From contig NZ_CP107052.1 of NCBI RefSeq assembly GCF_025736875.1, positions 1,623,501-1,687,500 on the forward strand: 64,000 nt of DNA, in the 5' to 3' direction. Shown one piece after another: positions 25,242-34,365 of this stretch. Below the pieces are notes generated by a model, which saw nothing but the letters and a program-made list of their open reading frames with translations, was not told where the DNA came from and did no database searches. Numbering within the stretch: position 1 is the first letter of the stretch; each line of letters begins with the position of its first letter. A program made the translations under genes and the position numbers. Origin of the DNA: Candidatus Kirkpatrickella diaphorinae. GTDB lineage: Bacteria; Pseudomonadota; Alphaproteobacteria; Acetobacterales; Acetobacteraceae.

Positions 25242-26258
25242 TTAGGGATGCGAAAGGGACATTTCTAATCCCCTTTGTTGCAGCTTGTAATAAAGGGGTT
25301 CGACGACGTTGCGTGCGACAACAAGCGGCGCGGCCGATGCGCTGTGCCAGTATTTGACAGGCGCGTGATGCGCGGTTTCAATTTCATAATCCCGGAAAGC
25401 CGCGCGGTTGCCGGTATCAAGGTAGCTCTCCGTCAGCAAGCCATTCGCCTCAATGATGGCATGCTCCTCTGTCTCAATATGGTAATAAGTGTAAGCGCGA
25501 AGGGCCTTTTCATAAGAGATCGTGATTCCGTTGACCAGCATCCTTGCAGGGATGAAAGCACCGTCACAGAAAATACAGTGATCCGCCGTCACTAAAAGGT
25601 CATGCGTTGGTTCACCCGGGCCGAATGCATGGGCACGGATGCGCACAGGCGCGCCGGAGAAATCGTCCGGCAAGGAGGAGCGAACATGGCACCGGGCCCG
25701 CCCTGCCCAGATGACACGATCCGCATTGCGGGACCCGTTATGCGCCACCTTCACCCAATCTCCGGGACGGATATGCTGAACAAGCTTGAACCCGCCCGGC
25801 ACAGCAATGCGCGCATTTTTGAGAAAGCAGACGATGGAGCTGAAAGCGTCCTCAGTCGAGTAGTGGTCGGTATATGTGCGTGGCCCCGCCGTCCATGAAT
25901 GGTTGTTCATGTCATAATCGACGATCTGAGACGGCGGCAGCGCGTCTAGAGGCTCAGCGGAGAGGATGAAGTGGCGAAACGGGCTGTTTGTGGACTCCAG
26001 AATGACGGAATCATGGGTGTAATCAAGCTGCCCGAAAAGTTTATCGGGTTCATAGGAGATCGCATGGGTAACGCCACGGTCATCCACAAAATACATGATG
26101 TTGTCTTTAAAAGTAACTGAGATGTTTTTCCAACTGTAATTGGTGTCTTCATCGATTCGATACCGAAGGCGTACGCCGCCACTTTCGGAACTCACCAGAT
26201 GACCATCCTGAAGAGCGTAGATACTGAAGGTGTAGGTCCCCGACTTTGGAACGGCCAT
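25242..26258 (-). CDS. Hint (Hedgehog/intein-type) domain protein
   Basis: The 338-aa product has about 140 residues of unrecognised N-terminal sequence (beta-rich, YTFSIYALQDGHLVSSES), then a Hint domain starting at the nucleophile cysteine in IVCFLKNARIAVPGG, with LVQHIRPGDWV, a DLLVTADHCIFCDGAFIPA block, and ETEEHAIIEANGLLTESYLD. Hint domains catalyse protein self-processing with cleavage before the cysteine. Hint proteins of this type are frequent in acetic acid bacteria. AGGAGA 6 bases upstream fixes the start. There is no signal peptide. The upstream region (26259-26400) is A+T-rich, with a consensus-like TATAAT. Whether the domain is catalytically active is not known. Confidence 0.8.
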   Translation of the reverse strand: MAVPKSGTYTFSIYALQDGHLVSSESGGVRLRYRIDEDTNYSWKNISVTFKDNIMYFVDDRGVTHAISYEPDKLFGQLDYTHDSVILESTNSPFRHFILSAEPLDALPPSQIVDYDMNNHSWTAGPRTYTDHYSTEDAFSSIVCFLKNARIAVPGGFKLVQHIRPGDWVKVAHNGSRNADRVIWAGRARCHVRSSLPDDFSGAPVRIRAHAFGPGEPTHDLLVTADHCIFCDGAFIPARMLVNGITISYEKALRAYTYYHIETEEHAIIEANGLLTESYLDTGNRAAFRDYEIETAHHAPVKYWHSASAAPLVVARNVVEPLYYKLQQRGLEMSLSHP

Positions 26259-26519
26259 ATACTTTCTCCTATTATTATTACCGAATCGTATCAGGCTTAG
26301 AGAGCGTAATTATATTATTACAACAATATTAAGATAGTCTTTATATCCAGTTTTGTTAAAACTATGTTGAAAGTGCTTGTAATTCCCGCAAAAATAACCG
26401 TTAACCGCTCGATAACGACTCTGAAAGGCGGCACATACCTGCCCAAAGGGCGTCATGAGAACTTTGACAGGGCTTCGCAAACGAGTTTGGGCTTGTGAGC
26501 CGCGTTCATGGAAGGCAGA

Positions 26520-27251
26520 ATGGCGGGCTCAACCGCCGACCGTGAGATAGGACCAGTGCGTATGCAGGTAAAATCCGACTTCCCTTCACAGTTCAATGTC
26601 GCGCGACTTCAAGGCGCCTCTCCCACCTCCATTCGTTCGGCTGACCCGGAGCCCGCCGCACCGGATGGCGGCAATACGGAAGCCGCCCCCGCGCCGGGCG
26701 CGAGCAACGTTGAGAACAAACTGTTTGAGCAGCGTACGGTTCTTATTTTCGGCGGCATTGACGATAAGATTGCGCGGGACGCGACGGCGCGCCTTCTCGC
26801 GCTGGCCAGCGAGTCCGATAAGCCCATTGATGTTTACGTCAATTCACCCGGTGGTCATGTGGAGAGTGGTGACACGATCCATGACGTCATCAAGTTTGTG
26901 GATGAAAAGGCCCCGGTCAATATGATCGGCACGGGTTGGGTCGCGTCCGCCGGTGCGTTGATATTTGCGGCCGGGCATCGTGACCGCCGCTTCTGCCTGC
27001 CGAACACGCGTTTCCTATTGCATCAGCCTGCCGGTGGGGTGCGGGGACCGGCCTCGGATATTGAAATCGAGGCGAAGGAAATTTTGAAAATGCGCGAGCG
27101 GTTGAATCATCTTTTCGCCAAGGTCACCGGGCAGGATTATGAGAAAATTCTCGCGGACACGGATCGCAATCACTGGCTTTCTGCTAAAGAGGCGATCTCT
27201 TACGGACTTGTTACGCGCGTTATCTCTCAGATGTCAGAGCTTACGCGCTGA
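26520..27251 (+). CDS. clpP: ClpP-family serine peptidase
   Basis: ClpP forms the proteolytic chamber used by Clp ATPases. The catalytic triad is visible: Ser in GWVASAGAL, His in RFLLHQP, Asp in the DTDRNHWLS segment; VNSPGG is also conserved. The product is about 243 aa, longer than typical ClpP (around 200), because of a 50-60-residue Ala/Pro-rich N-terminal extension. The usual GQAAS serine motif is GWVAS here, so this is probably a paralogue rather than the main ClpP. The start at 26520 is chosen for GGAAGG just upstream; 26508 and 26562 are alternatives. The ferritin-like gene follows 19 bases downstream. Confidence 0.82.
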   Translation: MAGSTADREIGPVRMQVKSDFPSQFNVARLQGASPTSIRSADPEPAAPDGGNTEAAPAPGASNVENKLFEQRTVLIFGGIDDKIARDATARLLALASESDKPIDVYVNSPGGHVESGDTIHDVIKFVDEKAPVNMIGTGWVASAGALIFAAGHRDRRFCLPNTRFLLHQPAGGVRGPASDIEIEAKEILKMRERLNHLFAKVTGQDYEKILADTDRNHWLSAKEAISYGLVTRVISQMSELTR

Positions 27252-27270
27252 TTAAATCGGGGGCCACGCC

Positions 27271-28260
27271 ATGAGTAAGCTTGAAGAAATTTATTCCCAC
27301 CTGCCGGATGCACCGACTGAGAAAACGCTTGCCAAAGCGGATTACGAGGCGCGGCACTGGAGCAGCCCTGTGCAGGGGCCCCTCAAACCCGGGACGGCGG
27401 CGCATAAAAAGGCGGTGGCGGATATGTTCCGCGAGACGTTCAATCCGTACAAGCCCTCCGTCATTAAATGGCCTGAGCTTGACCCCGTGACGCTGAAACG
27501 CATCACCTCCCTTCCGATCTGGGATATTGCCGTCCAGACAGAGGGGAAGGCGCGGCTGCGTATGGCGGCTTACGCCGACATGATTGATGACCCGGATATG
27601 AAAGATGCGCTCTCACGCAATGCGTGGGAGGAGAATCGCCACAAGGAAGTGCTGTCAAACCTCGTCGCGGCCTATGACATTAAAATGGCGCCGGAGCCAC
27701 CTTATATCACCCCAAAAGATACGGAGTGGGCCTATCTGGTGACAGGCTTCTCCGAATGTGTGGATAGTTTTTTTGCTTTCGGTCTCTTCGCGCTGGCGGA
27801 ACAGGCTGGGCTTTTCCCCATGGAGCTGGTCGAAACATTTGAACCGGTGATGCAGGAGGAATGTCGGCATATCCTCTTATTTGCGAATTGGCTGGCCTGG
27901 CATCGCGCCGTGATGCCGTGGTGGAAACGCCCGTGGTTTGAAGCGCGGGTGGTGGCTGTCTGGGCTTTTCTGGCCTATGAGCGCATGGACCTTGCCAAAT
28001 CAATGGACCAGGATGGCAACGAATACACTCAGGACAATAATTTCACCGTCAGTGGCGCGAAAGAGATGACGGATATCGACATCAAGCTGCCAGCGCTCAT
28101 GCAGCTTTGTCTGGATGAAAATGACCGGCGTTTCGCGCATTACGACCATCGTTTACGCCGTCCAACCACCATGCCCAATCTGGTCCGTACGGGCCTGGCG
28201 GCTTATCGCGCCTGGGACAAAATCAGCCGCAAAGTGCGGAAGCGGCGCCTGGCAGCCTGA
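27271..28260 (+). CDS. Ferritin-like di-iron protein, function unknown
   Basis: A 329-aa mostly helical protein with two ExxH motifs (EENRHKEVL near residue 120 and QEECRHILLFANWLAWHR near 195) typical of ferritin-like di-iron carboxylate folds. The pattern points to an oxidase or oxygenase-like iron site rather than iron storage; the substrate is unknown. The C-terminus is basic (KISRKVRKRRLAA). GGGGG lies about 9 bases before the ATG. It follows the clpP paralogue within 19 bases, so the two are almost certainly cotranscribed, which might mean the peptidase acts on it or shares its stress regulation. This last point is speculation. Confidence 0.7.
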   Translation: MSKLEEIYSHLPDAPTEKTLAKADYEARHWSSPVQGPLKPGTAAHKKAVADMFRETFNPYKPSVIKWPELDPVTLKRITSLPIWDIAVQTEGKARLRMAAYADMIDDPDMKDALSRNAWEENRHKEVLSNLVAAYDIKMAPEPPYITPKDTEWAYLVTGFSECVDSFFAFGLFALAEQAGLFPMELVETFEPVMQEECRHILLFANWLAWHRAVMPWWKRPWFEARVVAVWAFLAYERMDLAKSMDQDGNEYTQDNNFTVSGAKEMTDIDIKLPALMQLCLDENDRRFAHYDHRLRRPTTMPNLVRTGLAAYRAWDKISRKVRKRRLAA

Positions 28261-28322
28261 AATGCACGGCGGCGCGCGTCCCGCCCCTTTCAGTATCGTC
28301 AAATCATCCTCCGCCTGAGAGT

Positions 28323-28349
28323 GCCCGGCCTTCAAATGAGGGGCCGGGC
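28323..28349. terminator. Terminator-like hairpin between convergent genes
   Basis: GCCCGGCC and GGCCGGGC form a perfect 8-bp stem with an 11-base loop, between the stops of the ferritin-like and EamA genes. No clear U-tract follows, so the assignment is tentative. Confidence 0.45.
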
Positions 28350-28368
28350 GTCGGCGCTCACCCCTCCG

Positions 28369-29280
28369 TCACTCTTTAAGAAAGTGTTCGGCGGGGCTGC
28401 CGACCCGCTTAGGCGGCTTCATGCAGAGATATCCTGAAATAAGGACGAGGATGAGAGCGACGCCGTAGGCGGGCACAAAAACCTCCCCGAAAAACATCAC
28501 CAGCCAGATCGCCGACAAAATCGGAGAAAGGAAAATAAGCGCTGCCGTCTCGCTGGCATCACCGCGGGCACAGGCGAGAACCCAGAGGATGTAAGAGACA
28601 CCATTGATAAAGACACCATTCGCCAGGACGGATACGAGATTGACGTCTTCAAGATGCGGAATCTGGCTGAATGACATCATCAGGATGAGAGAGCCCATCA
28701 TTGATGCAAAAAACAGCCAGAATGTGCCGATAAATGCGTCAGAGACGAAATTTTTACTGAGGGTCGACATCAGCGCAAAACAGAAAGCTCCGGCCAGCAC
28801 AATCAGAATGGAAATCGGATCGGAGATATTGAGTGACGTCAAATGCCCCTTCGTCACCGCGATGAGGAAGGCGAGACTGCCTACAACGAGACCTAGAGCT
28901 TTGACGCGGCCGGGCCATTGCGCGTCCCGAAGCGATGAGAGAAGGACGATCATGAGCGGCCAGCTATATTGCGCAACAAGGACGATCACCCCGTTATAGC
29001 GTGCATAGCCTCGATAAAGGGCCAGGTAGAAAAGACAGTCCAAGAGGCCAAGGATACTGGGAAGAAAAAACCCGCGCCAACCGGGACGCAAAATGCGACC
29101 AACCTGTCGCCCCGCCATCAGGCACGCAGCACCCACTGCGAGAAGGGAGATGACGTTGGAGAGGAAAAGAAACTGGTAAAAATCGAGCCTGGACTGACCT
29201 GTCTTCGCGACGACGGCAATCATACTCCATAAGATGACGCAGATCAGTGCAGCCAGGCGCGGACTCATCGGCATCGTCAT
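28369..29280 (-). CDS. EamA/DMT-family transporter
   Basis: A 303-aa integral membrane protein with about ten predicted hydrophobic helices in two related halves, as in drug/metabolite transporters of the EamA family (for example LAALICVILWSMIAVVAKTG first, and GVALILVLISGYLCMK last). AAGGTGAG lies before the ATG. The substrate is unknown; relatives export amino acids or other small metabolites. It is a single gene, convergent with the ferritin-like gene. Confidence 0.85.
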   Translation of the reverse strand: MTMPMSPRLAALICVILWSMIAVVAKTGQSRLDFYQFLFLSNVISLLAVGAACLMAGRQVGRILRPGWRGFFLPSILGLLDCLFYLALYRGYARYNGVIVLVAQYSWPLMIVLLSSLRDAQWPGRVKALGLVVGSLAFLIAVTKGHLTSLNISDPISILIVLAGAFCFALMSTLSKNFVSDAFIGTFWLFFASMMGSLILMMSFSQIPHLEDVNLVSVLANGVFINGVSYILWVLACARGDASETAALIFLSPILSAIWLVMFFGEVFVPAYGVALILVLISGYLCMKPPKRVGSPAEHFLKE

Positions 29281-29536
29281 ATCTCACCTTATTTCGTTTG
29301 ATTTTTGAGATAAAGCACGCTGGCGCGGCGATGTCGTCAGGCGGGGACCGCGACCCTTTCACTTAAAGACATCCAACGCCGTGAGGCAAGGCAGGGACTG
29401 AAATTGTCCCGCTGATTGCAGCATGCTGCCACACCCTGCCGGGATGAGCATCCGCACCTCAAGGCGTAAGAACAGGCGGGCCCTCAAGGTGCGCTTGACA
29501 GGCTGGGCAGCGCCGACATTTGTTGAAGAAGAGGAC

Positions 29537-30574
29537 TTATTCCCCTTCAACAGCCTCCGTCTCCTCCTCCGGCGTGCCCATCATGGCATCGGAGACAACC
29601 CCGGCCTGATCCCGAATGCGGCGTTCAATATCAGCCGCAATCTCAGGATGGTCGCGCAGGAACTGCTTGGCGTTTTCCCGCCCCTGCCCGACGCGCTGAC
29701 TATCATAGGAGAACCAGGCTCCCGATTTCTCGACGATATTGGCTTTGACGCCGAGATCAATCAATTCACCGGTTTTGCTGATGCCCTCACCGTACATAAT
29801 GTCAAATTCAACCTGCTTGAAAGGCGGCGCCATTTTATTTTTGACGACCTTGACGCGTGTCTGATTTCCCGTCACCTCATCACGCTCCTTGATCGCACCG
29901 ATCCGACGGATATCCAACCGCACGGAGGCGTAGAATTTCAGTGCGTTCCCGCCTGTCGTCGTCTCCGGATTACCGAACATGACGCCGATTTTCATGCGGA
30001 TCTGGTTGAGGAAAATCACCATCGTGTTGGAGCGGGAAACTGTGCCCGTCAATTTCCGCAAGGCTTGACTCATCAACCTTGCATGGAGGCCGACATGACT
30101 ATCCCCCATATCGCCTTCAAGCTCCGCCCTTGGGACGAGCGCCGCAACGGAGTCCACCACCAGCACATCCACCGCGCCGGAACGCACAAGCGTATCCGCG
30201 ATCTCCAAAGCCTGTTCCCCCGCATCGGGCTGGCTGAGGAGAAGGTTATCAAGATCGACGCCCAATTTACGTGCGTAACCTGGATCAAGCGCGTGCTCCG
30301 CATCCACGAAGGCGCAGACACCGCCCTTCTTCTGCGCTTCCGCGATGGCGTGGAGCGCGAGCGTCGTCTTGCCGGAACTTTCCGGCCCATAAATTTCGAT
30401 AATCCGGCCGCGCGGCAGCCCGCCAATACCCAGCGCAATATCGAGGGAGAGCGAACCCGTCGAGATTACATCAACCTGCTCATGCGGGCGTTGACCCATA
30501 CGCATGATGGAGCCTTTGCCAAAAGCACGCTCAATCTGACTTAAAGCGCCTTCCAGAGCCTTGTTTTTGTCCAT
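29537..30574 (-). CDS. recA: Recombinase RecA
   Basis: RecA forms filaments on single-stranded DNA, drives strand exchange and stimulates LexA self-cleavage in the SOS response. The Walker A motif [19 protein letters not shown], the Walker B region [11 protein letters not shown], the L2 loop region and [20 protein letters not shown] are all intact. I start at [15 protein letters not shown] (345 aa), the conserved start in relatives; an in-frame TTG three codons earlier is the alternative. The promoter carries an alphaproteobacterial SOS box overlapping its -10 element. The acidic C-terminus ([10 protein letters not shown]) is normal. Confidence 0.97.
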   Translation of the reverse strand: MDKNKALEGALSQIERAFGKGSIMRMGQRPHEQVDVISTGSLSLDIALGIGGLPRGRIIEIYGPESSGKTTLALHAIAEAQKKGGVCAFVDAEHALDPGYARKLGVDLDNLLLSQPDAGEQALEIADTLVRSGAVDVLVVDSVAALVPRAELEGDMGDSHVGLHARLMSQALRKLTGTVSRSNTMVIFLNQIRMKIGVMFGNPETTTGGNALKFYASVRLDIRRIGAIKERDEVTGNQTRVKVVKNKMAPPFKQVEFDIMYGEGISKTGELIDLGVKANIVEKSGAWFSYDSQRVGQGRENAKQFLRDHPEIAADIERRIRDQAGVVSDAMMGTPEEETEAVEGE

Positions 30575-30632
30575 CCTGGTCAATCCCTTTCTTTAGGCTG
30601 ATCCATCAAGCTGCACCGGATCAACAGATCTA

Positions 30633-30647
30633 GAACAAAATACGAAC
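30633..30647 (-). promoter_or_regulatory. LexA SOS box of recA
   Basis: The sequence GAAC-N7-GAAC on the plus strand is GTTC-N7-GTTC on the minus strand, the LexA operator of alphaproteobacteria. It overlaps the recA -10 box, so LexA would block polymerase directly. Confidence 0.8.
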
Positions 30648-30665
30648 AAAAAAGTTTAATCGCAA
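30637..30665 (-). promoter_or_regulatory. recA promoter
   Basis: On the minus strand TTGCGA and TATTTT are separated by 17 bases, upstream of recA and downstream of the GGT-like gene stop. The SOS box covers the -10 element. Confidence 0.6.
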
Positions 30666-30693
30666 GCTAAACTTTAACGATTTCCCTGTCGCA

Positions 30694-32058
30694 TCACGGC
30701 GATTTTTTCTCACTATCGCTCAAAGCCAGGCCACCGCCCCTCGGGTCAGTCTGCGCTATGCAGGCACGTCCGTCGCATTGCGAGAAATTGACGCGCCCCT
30801 GTGCCGTCTCCGGTGCCGGGGCGGCCCCTTCATTGACGGCTCTGACCGCCTTAGCCAAAGCATCCGCAGCGTCATTCTGGCCGGAACTCGCCAGTGCTGC
30901 GCGCACCTGTTTCTGGCGCGTCACGATGGCGGCGCTCAGCATGGGTCGCGGTGCGGTGTCGGGGGACCGTGCCAGCACGATACCGGTCAGGGCCGCGACA
31001 CGCCCGGTGCCGAAGAGGTTGTTATTTGTCAGGCTACATGCCACGGCACCGCCGGAACGATCCATAACCGTAAAAGAGGTCGATGCGGGAAGCGCAGCCA
31101 GTGCGACGGTGTAATTCTGCGCCTGATCCACCCAGGCCTGGGCTGACGCCGCGTTGGCCTGCGCGGACGGTGTTGCACGCCAGGCCGCCACAGCCGCCTG
31201 CGCCGACCCCGCCCCCCGAAGCGCCACCGCCGCCCCGAGGCCGCCATCGGCCGGAGGTGGCAGAAACCAGACGATATAATCTTTTCCCTGCACACGGATC
31301 GGGCTCTGCACCGCCGGTAAAGCATCCCGCATCGCGGCGCGGCTCAGCCCCCCGCCAGCAAGATTGGCTTCCGTGAGGAAAAACGTCCCCATTGCGCCAT
31401 TATAGAAATCGCCGACGCCCATGCGGCGTGTGCGTTCCAGAAACCGTGCGAGGCGCGGCTGCACCAGCCGGTCACCCTTTTTGAGGGGTGCATCCTCCCC
31501 GCGCATGAAGATATTTCGCGCGGCGTCATCCGCGAAAAGAGCGCCATGCACGGCCTGGAGATCCTCCGCCAGGCGCGGGCTGACACTTATGCCGCGTTCC
31601 GCCAGTGTGATGGCGGGCACCATAAGGTCCTCAAACTGGATCTGCCCGTGATCGCGTTGCAGGCGATAAATGCCGCGCAACATCATGGGCACGGCGGCGG
31701 GCCGCGACGCCCCTGAACCGCCCCCGGCAACAGGCAGGAAGGTCACGGCTTGCGGCTTCTGACCGGAATGGGCGATGAGGCAGGCCCCCCCGCCGCCGAG
31801 TGAAGCACGGGAAGGCAGGGTGACGGATAAGGTCAGCGCCATGGCGGCCGCGGCATCAGCCGCATTGCCGCCCGCCAGCAAAATATCACGCCCGATTATG
31901 GCCGCGCGCGGCTCATCAGCCGCGACGGACCCGAATTGGGAAGGGAGTTCCGGCGTCGTATGACCGAAAAGCGCGTGGCCAATCGGGGAAGCTGAATGAC
32001 AGGCCGCGACCCCGAAAGCCACGCAGAGACTTGTCACGCCAAAAAGCGCGCGGCGCAT
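30694..32058 (-). CDS. Divergent gamma-glutamyltransferase-like lipoprotein
   Basis: The 454-aa product starts with a lipoprotein signal (MRRALFGVTSLCVAFGVAAC), so I reject the longer frame to 32196. It keeps the gamma-glutamyltransferase layout: GGNAADAAAAMALTLSV, LGGGGACL, FEDLMVPAITLAERG, and the autoprocessing region STSFTVMDRSGGAV. Aligned with the Escherichia coli enzyme, the catalytic threonine position is Ser, the following TH is TS, the substrate-binding arginine region is altered, and the lid segment after the nucleophile is shortened. It may be a weak or repurposed enzyme. A CDGRAC cysteine pair lies near the C-terminus. It is upstream of recA but recA has its own promoter. Confidence 0.72.
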   Translation of the reverse strand: MRRALFGVTSLCVAFGVAACHSASPIGHALFGHTTPELPSQFGSVAADEPRAAIIGRDILLAGGNAADAAAAMALTLSVTLPSRASLGGGGACLIAHSGQKPQAVTFLPVAGGGSGASRPAAVPMMLRGIYRLQRDHGQIQFEDLMVPAITLAERGISVSPRLAEDLQAVHGALFADDAARNIFMRGEDAPLKKGDRLVQPRLARFLERTRRMGVGDFYNGAMGTFFLTEANLAGGGLSRAAMRDALPAVQSPIRVQGKDYIVWFLPPPADGGLGAAVALRGAGSAQAAVAAWRATPSAQANAASAQAWVDQAQNYTVALAALPASTSFTVMDRSGGAVACSLTNNNLFGTGRVAALTGIVLARSPDTAPRPMLSAAIVTRQKQVRAALASSGQNDAADALAKAVRAVNEGAAPAPETAQGRVNFSQCDGRACIAQTDPRGGGLALSDSEKKSP

Positions 32059-32377
32059 GGCCCCCCGGGCGGAAATTCGATTTGAAGGTGCAGGCGCTAC
32101 GAACGTCACCGGGGCTTCACTCCTGGCTGTGGCAGATATATCCGGCAGGGATTGATTGAAAATCGCATCCCGGCCCAGGCAGGTCCGCATGCGCACGCCA
32201 CCCTATAGAGTCAGGTCTAACGGCGTACGCGCCGGTCGGCAACTTAAACTCACGCCGCGCGCCGGATGTTTTTGCTTGTCGCCGGTAAATGGGCTAAACT
32301 AGGCCCGTTCATAACAAAATTGCGCTGTGCTGCAAGGCACATAAATATCTCTCCTCCCGTTTAAAGCAAGGATCGTA
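32059..32377. other. Divergent intergenic region
   Basis: About 320 bases between the divergent GGT-like and DsbA-like genes. A good promoter candidate for the DsbA-like gene lies at 32272-32300. Nothing else was recognised. Confidence 0.45.
32272..32300 (+). promoter_or_regulatory. Promoter candidate for the DsbA-like gene
   Basis: TTGCTT and TAAACT are separated by 17 bases; the start codon follows about 78 bases after the -10 box. Confidence 0.4.
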
Positions 32378-33133
32378 ATGCGTCGTCCTTTGACCGCCAT
32401 CCCGGCCTTATTCCTCGCACCGTTTTTCTCGGGCAGCCTCGCCTGTGCCGCGCCTCAGCAGGACATATTTACACCCGCCCAAAGGCAGGAAGTCGTGAAA
32501 ATCCTGCGTCAGGCCCTTAAGGATGATCCGACGATCTTGAGCGACGCCATTGTCAGCCTCAAATCCAAAGCGCAGGAGCAGCAGCGTTCAGAAGTGGCCA
32601 GCCAGTTGGATGCGCAGAAAGACGCGCTCGAACACGCACCCGCTTACGCCGTGCGCGGCAACCCGCATGGAGATGTCACGATCGTTGAATTTTTTGACCC
32701 GCGATGCGGTTATTGCAAACGGGCCATCCCCATCATTGACGCCTTGCTGAAGAAAGACAAAAACATCCGTTTTGTTGAAAAAATCGTGCCTGTGCTAAGC
32801 GATAAAAGCGTCACAGAGGCGCGCGCCATCATCGCCGCCGCGCTTCAGGGCGGATATGACAAAATGAAGCGCGCTTTGATGGCAGATAATGCGACGCCGA
32901 CTGACAGCTATCTGCGCGACATTGCGCGTCAGAACGGACTGGACGCGGATCGACTGATCAAGGACATGTCGCGTAAGGAAGTCATCGCTGCCATTCAGGT
33001 TAATCTGGATCAGGCGCGCGATATTGACCTCTCCGGCACGCCCACCTTCATCTTCAATCATAAACGCGTCGTGCCCGGCTATATGTCGGAAAGTGACATT
33101 ATGAGCGAGGTCCGCGCGCTACGGAAGAAGTGA
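32378..33133 (+). CDS. DsbA/BdbD-like thiol-disulfide oxidoreductase
   Basis: The 251-aa product has a signal peptide (ALFLAPFFSGSLACAAP) and a thioredoxin fold of the DsbA family: active site FFDPRCGYCKRAIP and the cis-proline loop SGTPTFIFN. The insertion between them is helical. It should form or shuffle disulfide bonds in the periplasm. An N-terminal helical segment (about 25-75, KILRQALKDDPTILSDAIVSL) is typical of Com1/ScsC-like members, which can oligomerise. AAGGATCG precedes the ATG. It stands alone, with its own promoter candidate upstream. Confidence 0.87.
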   Translation: MRRPLTAIPALFLAPFFSGSLACAAPQQDIFTPAQRQEVVKILRQALKDDPTILSDAIVSLKSKAQEQQRSEVASQLDAQKDALEHAPAYAVRGNPHGDVTIVEFFDPRCGYCKRAIPIIDALLKKDKNIRFVEKIVPVLSDKSVTEARAIIAAALQGGYDKMKRALMADNATPTDSYLRDIARQNGLDADRLIKDMSRKEVIAAIQVNLDQARDIDLSGTPTFIFNHKRVVPGYMSESDIMSEVRALRKK

Positions 33134-33369
33134 CACAAGGCAAGGCGCGCTGAACGCACCGGACGAAGCGCGCTTTGACGGAAATCAGACGCATTACCAC
33201 CGGCACAGAGACGCGAGTCTTCGAGGACGCGGTCTCCCTCCCTGAAAGCGTACCACTCCCTGAAGGGCGTTTATCGCCATGCGCCCGGTTTTCCCTTCGT
33301 CAGGCATCACTTGCGACCGTCAGGGCGATATCCTGCGTGATAGTGCGGAGCATCGCCCTGCAAAAAATG

Positions 33370-34365
33370 TTAGGTCACTTTGTGCGCCAGCACCTTGCGG
33401 CTGGATGATGCCGCGTGCTTCCGCGGCGCATTCACATTGGGCAGAAGTTTTTCCGGCCTCGCAACGCCTTTTTTGGGGATCTCGCTTTCCTTCAGCGCTT
33501 TTTTCAAAGCATCCAGATTTTTAATGATCTCGGGCGCAGCTTCAGGCATGCGGGGCGGATGGCGTTCAAAAACATCGATCAACGCTTCAAGCACGACCAA
33601 TCGGGAAAACCATTTTTTATCGGACGGCACCACATACCAGGGTGCCTGCGCTGTGGCGGACCCGGCAATGGCGGCTGCATAAGCGTCCTGATAGGCGTTC
33701 CAGTAACCACGCTCCTTAAAATCGCTCGCTGAAAATTTCCAGAGTTTCTCCGGCCTTTCCAACCTTCTTAAAAGGCGCCGCTGCTGCTCCTCCGGGGAGA
33801 TATGCAACATGATTTTGACGATATGCACGTTCTGCCGGTGCAGATAAGTCTCAAAATGCCGGATATCCCGTAAGCGATCGTCCCAGAATGACGGGTCATC
33901 AGGGTTTCCGGCCAATCCGCGACGGTCCAGATTTTCTTTGTGCACGCGGGCGACCAGCACATCCTCATAATAGCTGCGATTGAAGATACCGATCTCGCCC
34001 AATAAGGGTGTCGCACGGGAAACGCGCCATAAATATCCGTGGTCACGTTCAACTGGCGTCGGCTGTTTGAAACCCGACACGCGCGCGCCCTGCGGGTTGA
34101 TGCCGCCCATCACATGACGGATGACGCCATCCTTCCCCGCCGCATCCATGCCCTGCAGGATCATCAGCACGGATTGCGTCTTTCCGGCGGCCATCGCTTC
34201 CTGAAACGCGGCAAGGCGCTTCTTTCGCTTGCGCATCCAGGCTTTGGCATCATGCTTGGAGAAGTCGCGATGTTCGGCGGGGTCATAATTGCGGAGGTTG
34301 AATGTTTTACCGTCCTCAATCCTGAATTTCAGTGAGAGCTGGCGCGCTTCTTTATCAGTCAGCAT
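33370..34365 (-). CDS. ppk2: Polyphosphate kinase 2 family protein
   Basis: PPK2 enzymes transfer phosphate between polyphosphate and nucleotides. The Walker A GMDAAGKDGVIRH, the GFKQPTPVERDHGYLWR segment and the lid motif FNRSYYEDVLVARVH are well conserved. Members of this length usually phosphorylate AMP or ADP from polyphosphate; the exact preference cannot be read off. I start at MLTDKEARQLSLKF (331 aa) with GGAG 8 bases upstream; the open frame to 34575 lies over the neighbouring gene and is not used. The start overlaps the end of the upstream dehydrogenase gene by 11 bases, so translation is coupled. The C-terminus is lysine-rich. Confidence 0.88.
   Translation of the reverse strand: MLTDKEARQLSLKFRIEDGKTFNLRNYDPAEHRDFSKHDAKAWMRKRKKRLAAFQEAMAAGKTQSVLMILQGMDAAGKDGVIRHVMGGINPQGARVSGFKQPTPVERDHGYLWRVSRATPLLGEIGIFNRSYYEDVLVARVHKENLDRRGLAGNPDDPSFWDDRLRDIRHFETYLHRQNVHIVKIMLHISPEEQQRRLLRRLERPEKLWKFSASDFKERGYWNAYQDAYAAAIAGSATAQAPWYVVPSDKKWFSRLVVLEALIDVFERHPPRMPEAAPEIIKNLDALKKALKESEIPKKGVARPEKLLPNVNAPRKHAASSSRKVLAHKVT

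Noticed and set aside
29423..30544. 373-aa open frame antisense to recA
   Set aside because: It mirrors recA codons on the other strand, has no family motif and no ribosome-binding site. High-G+C genomes give many such antisense frames.
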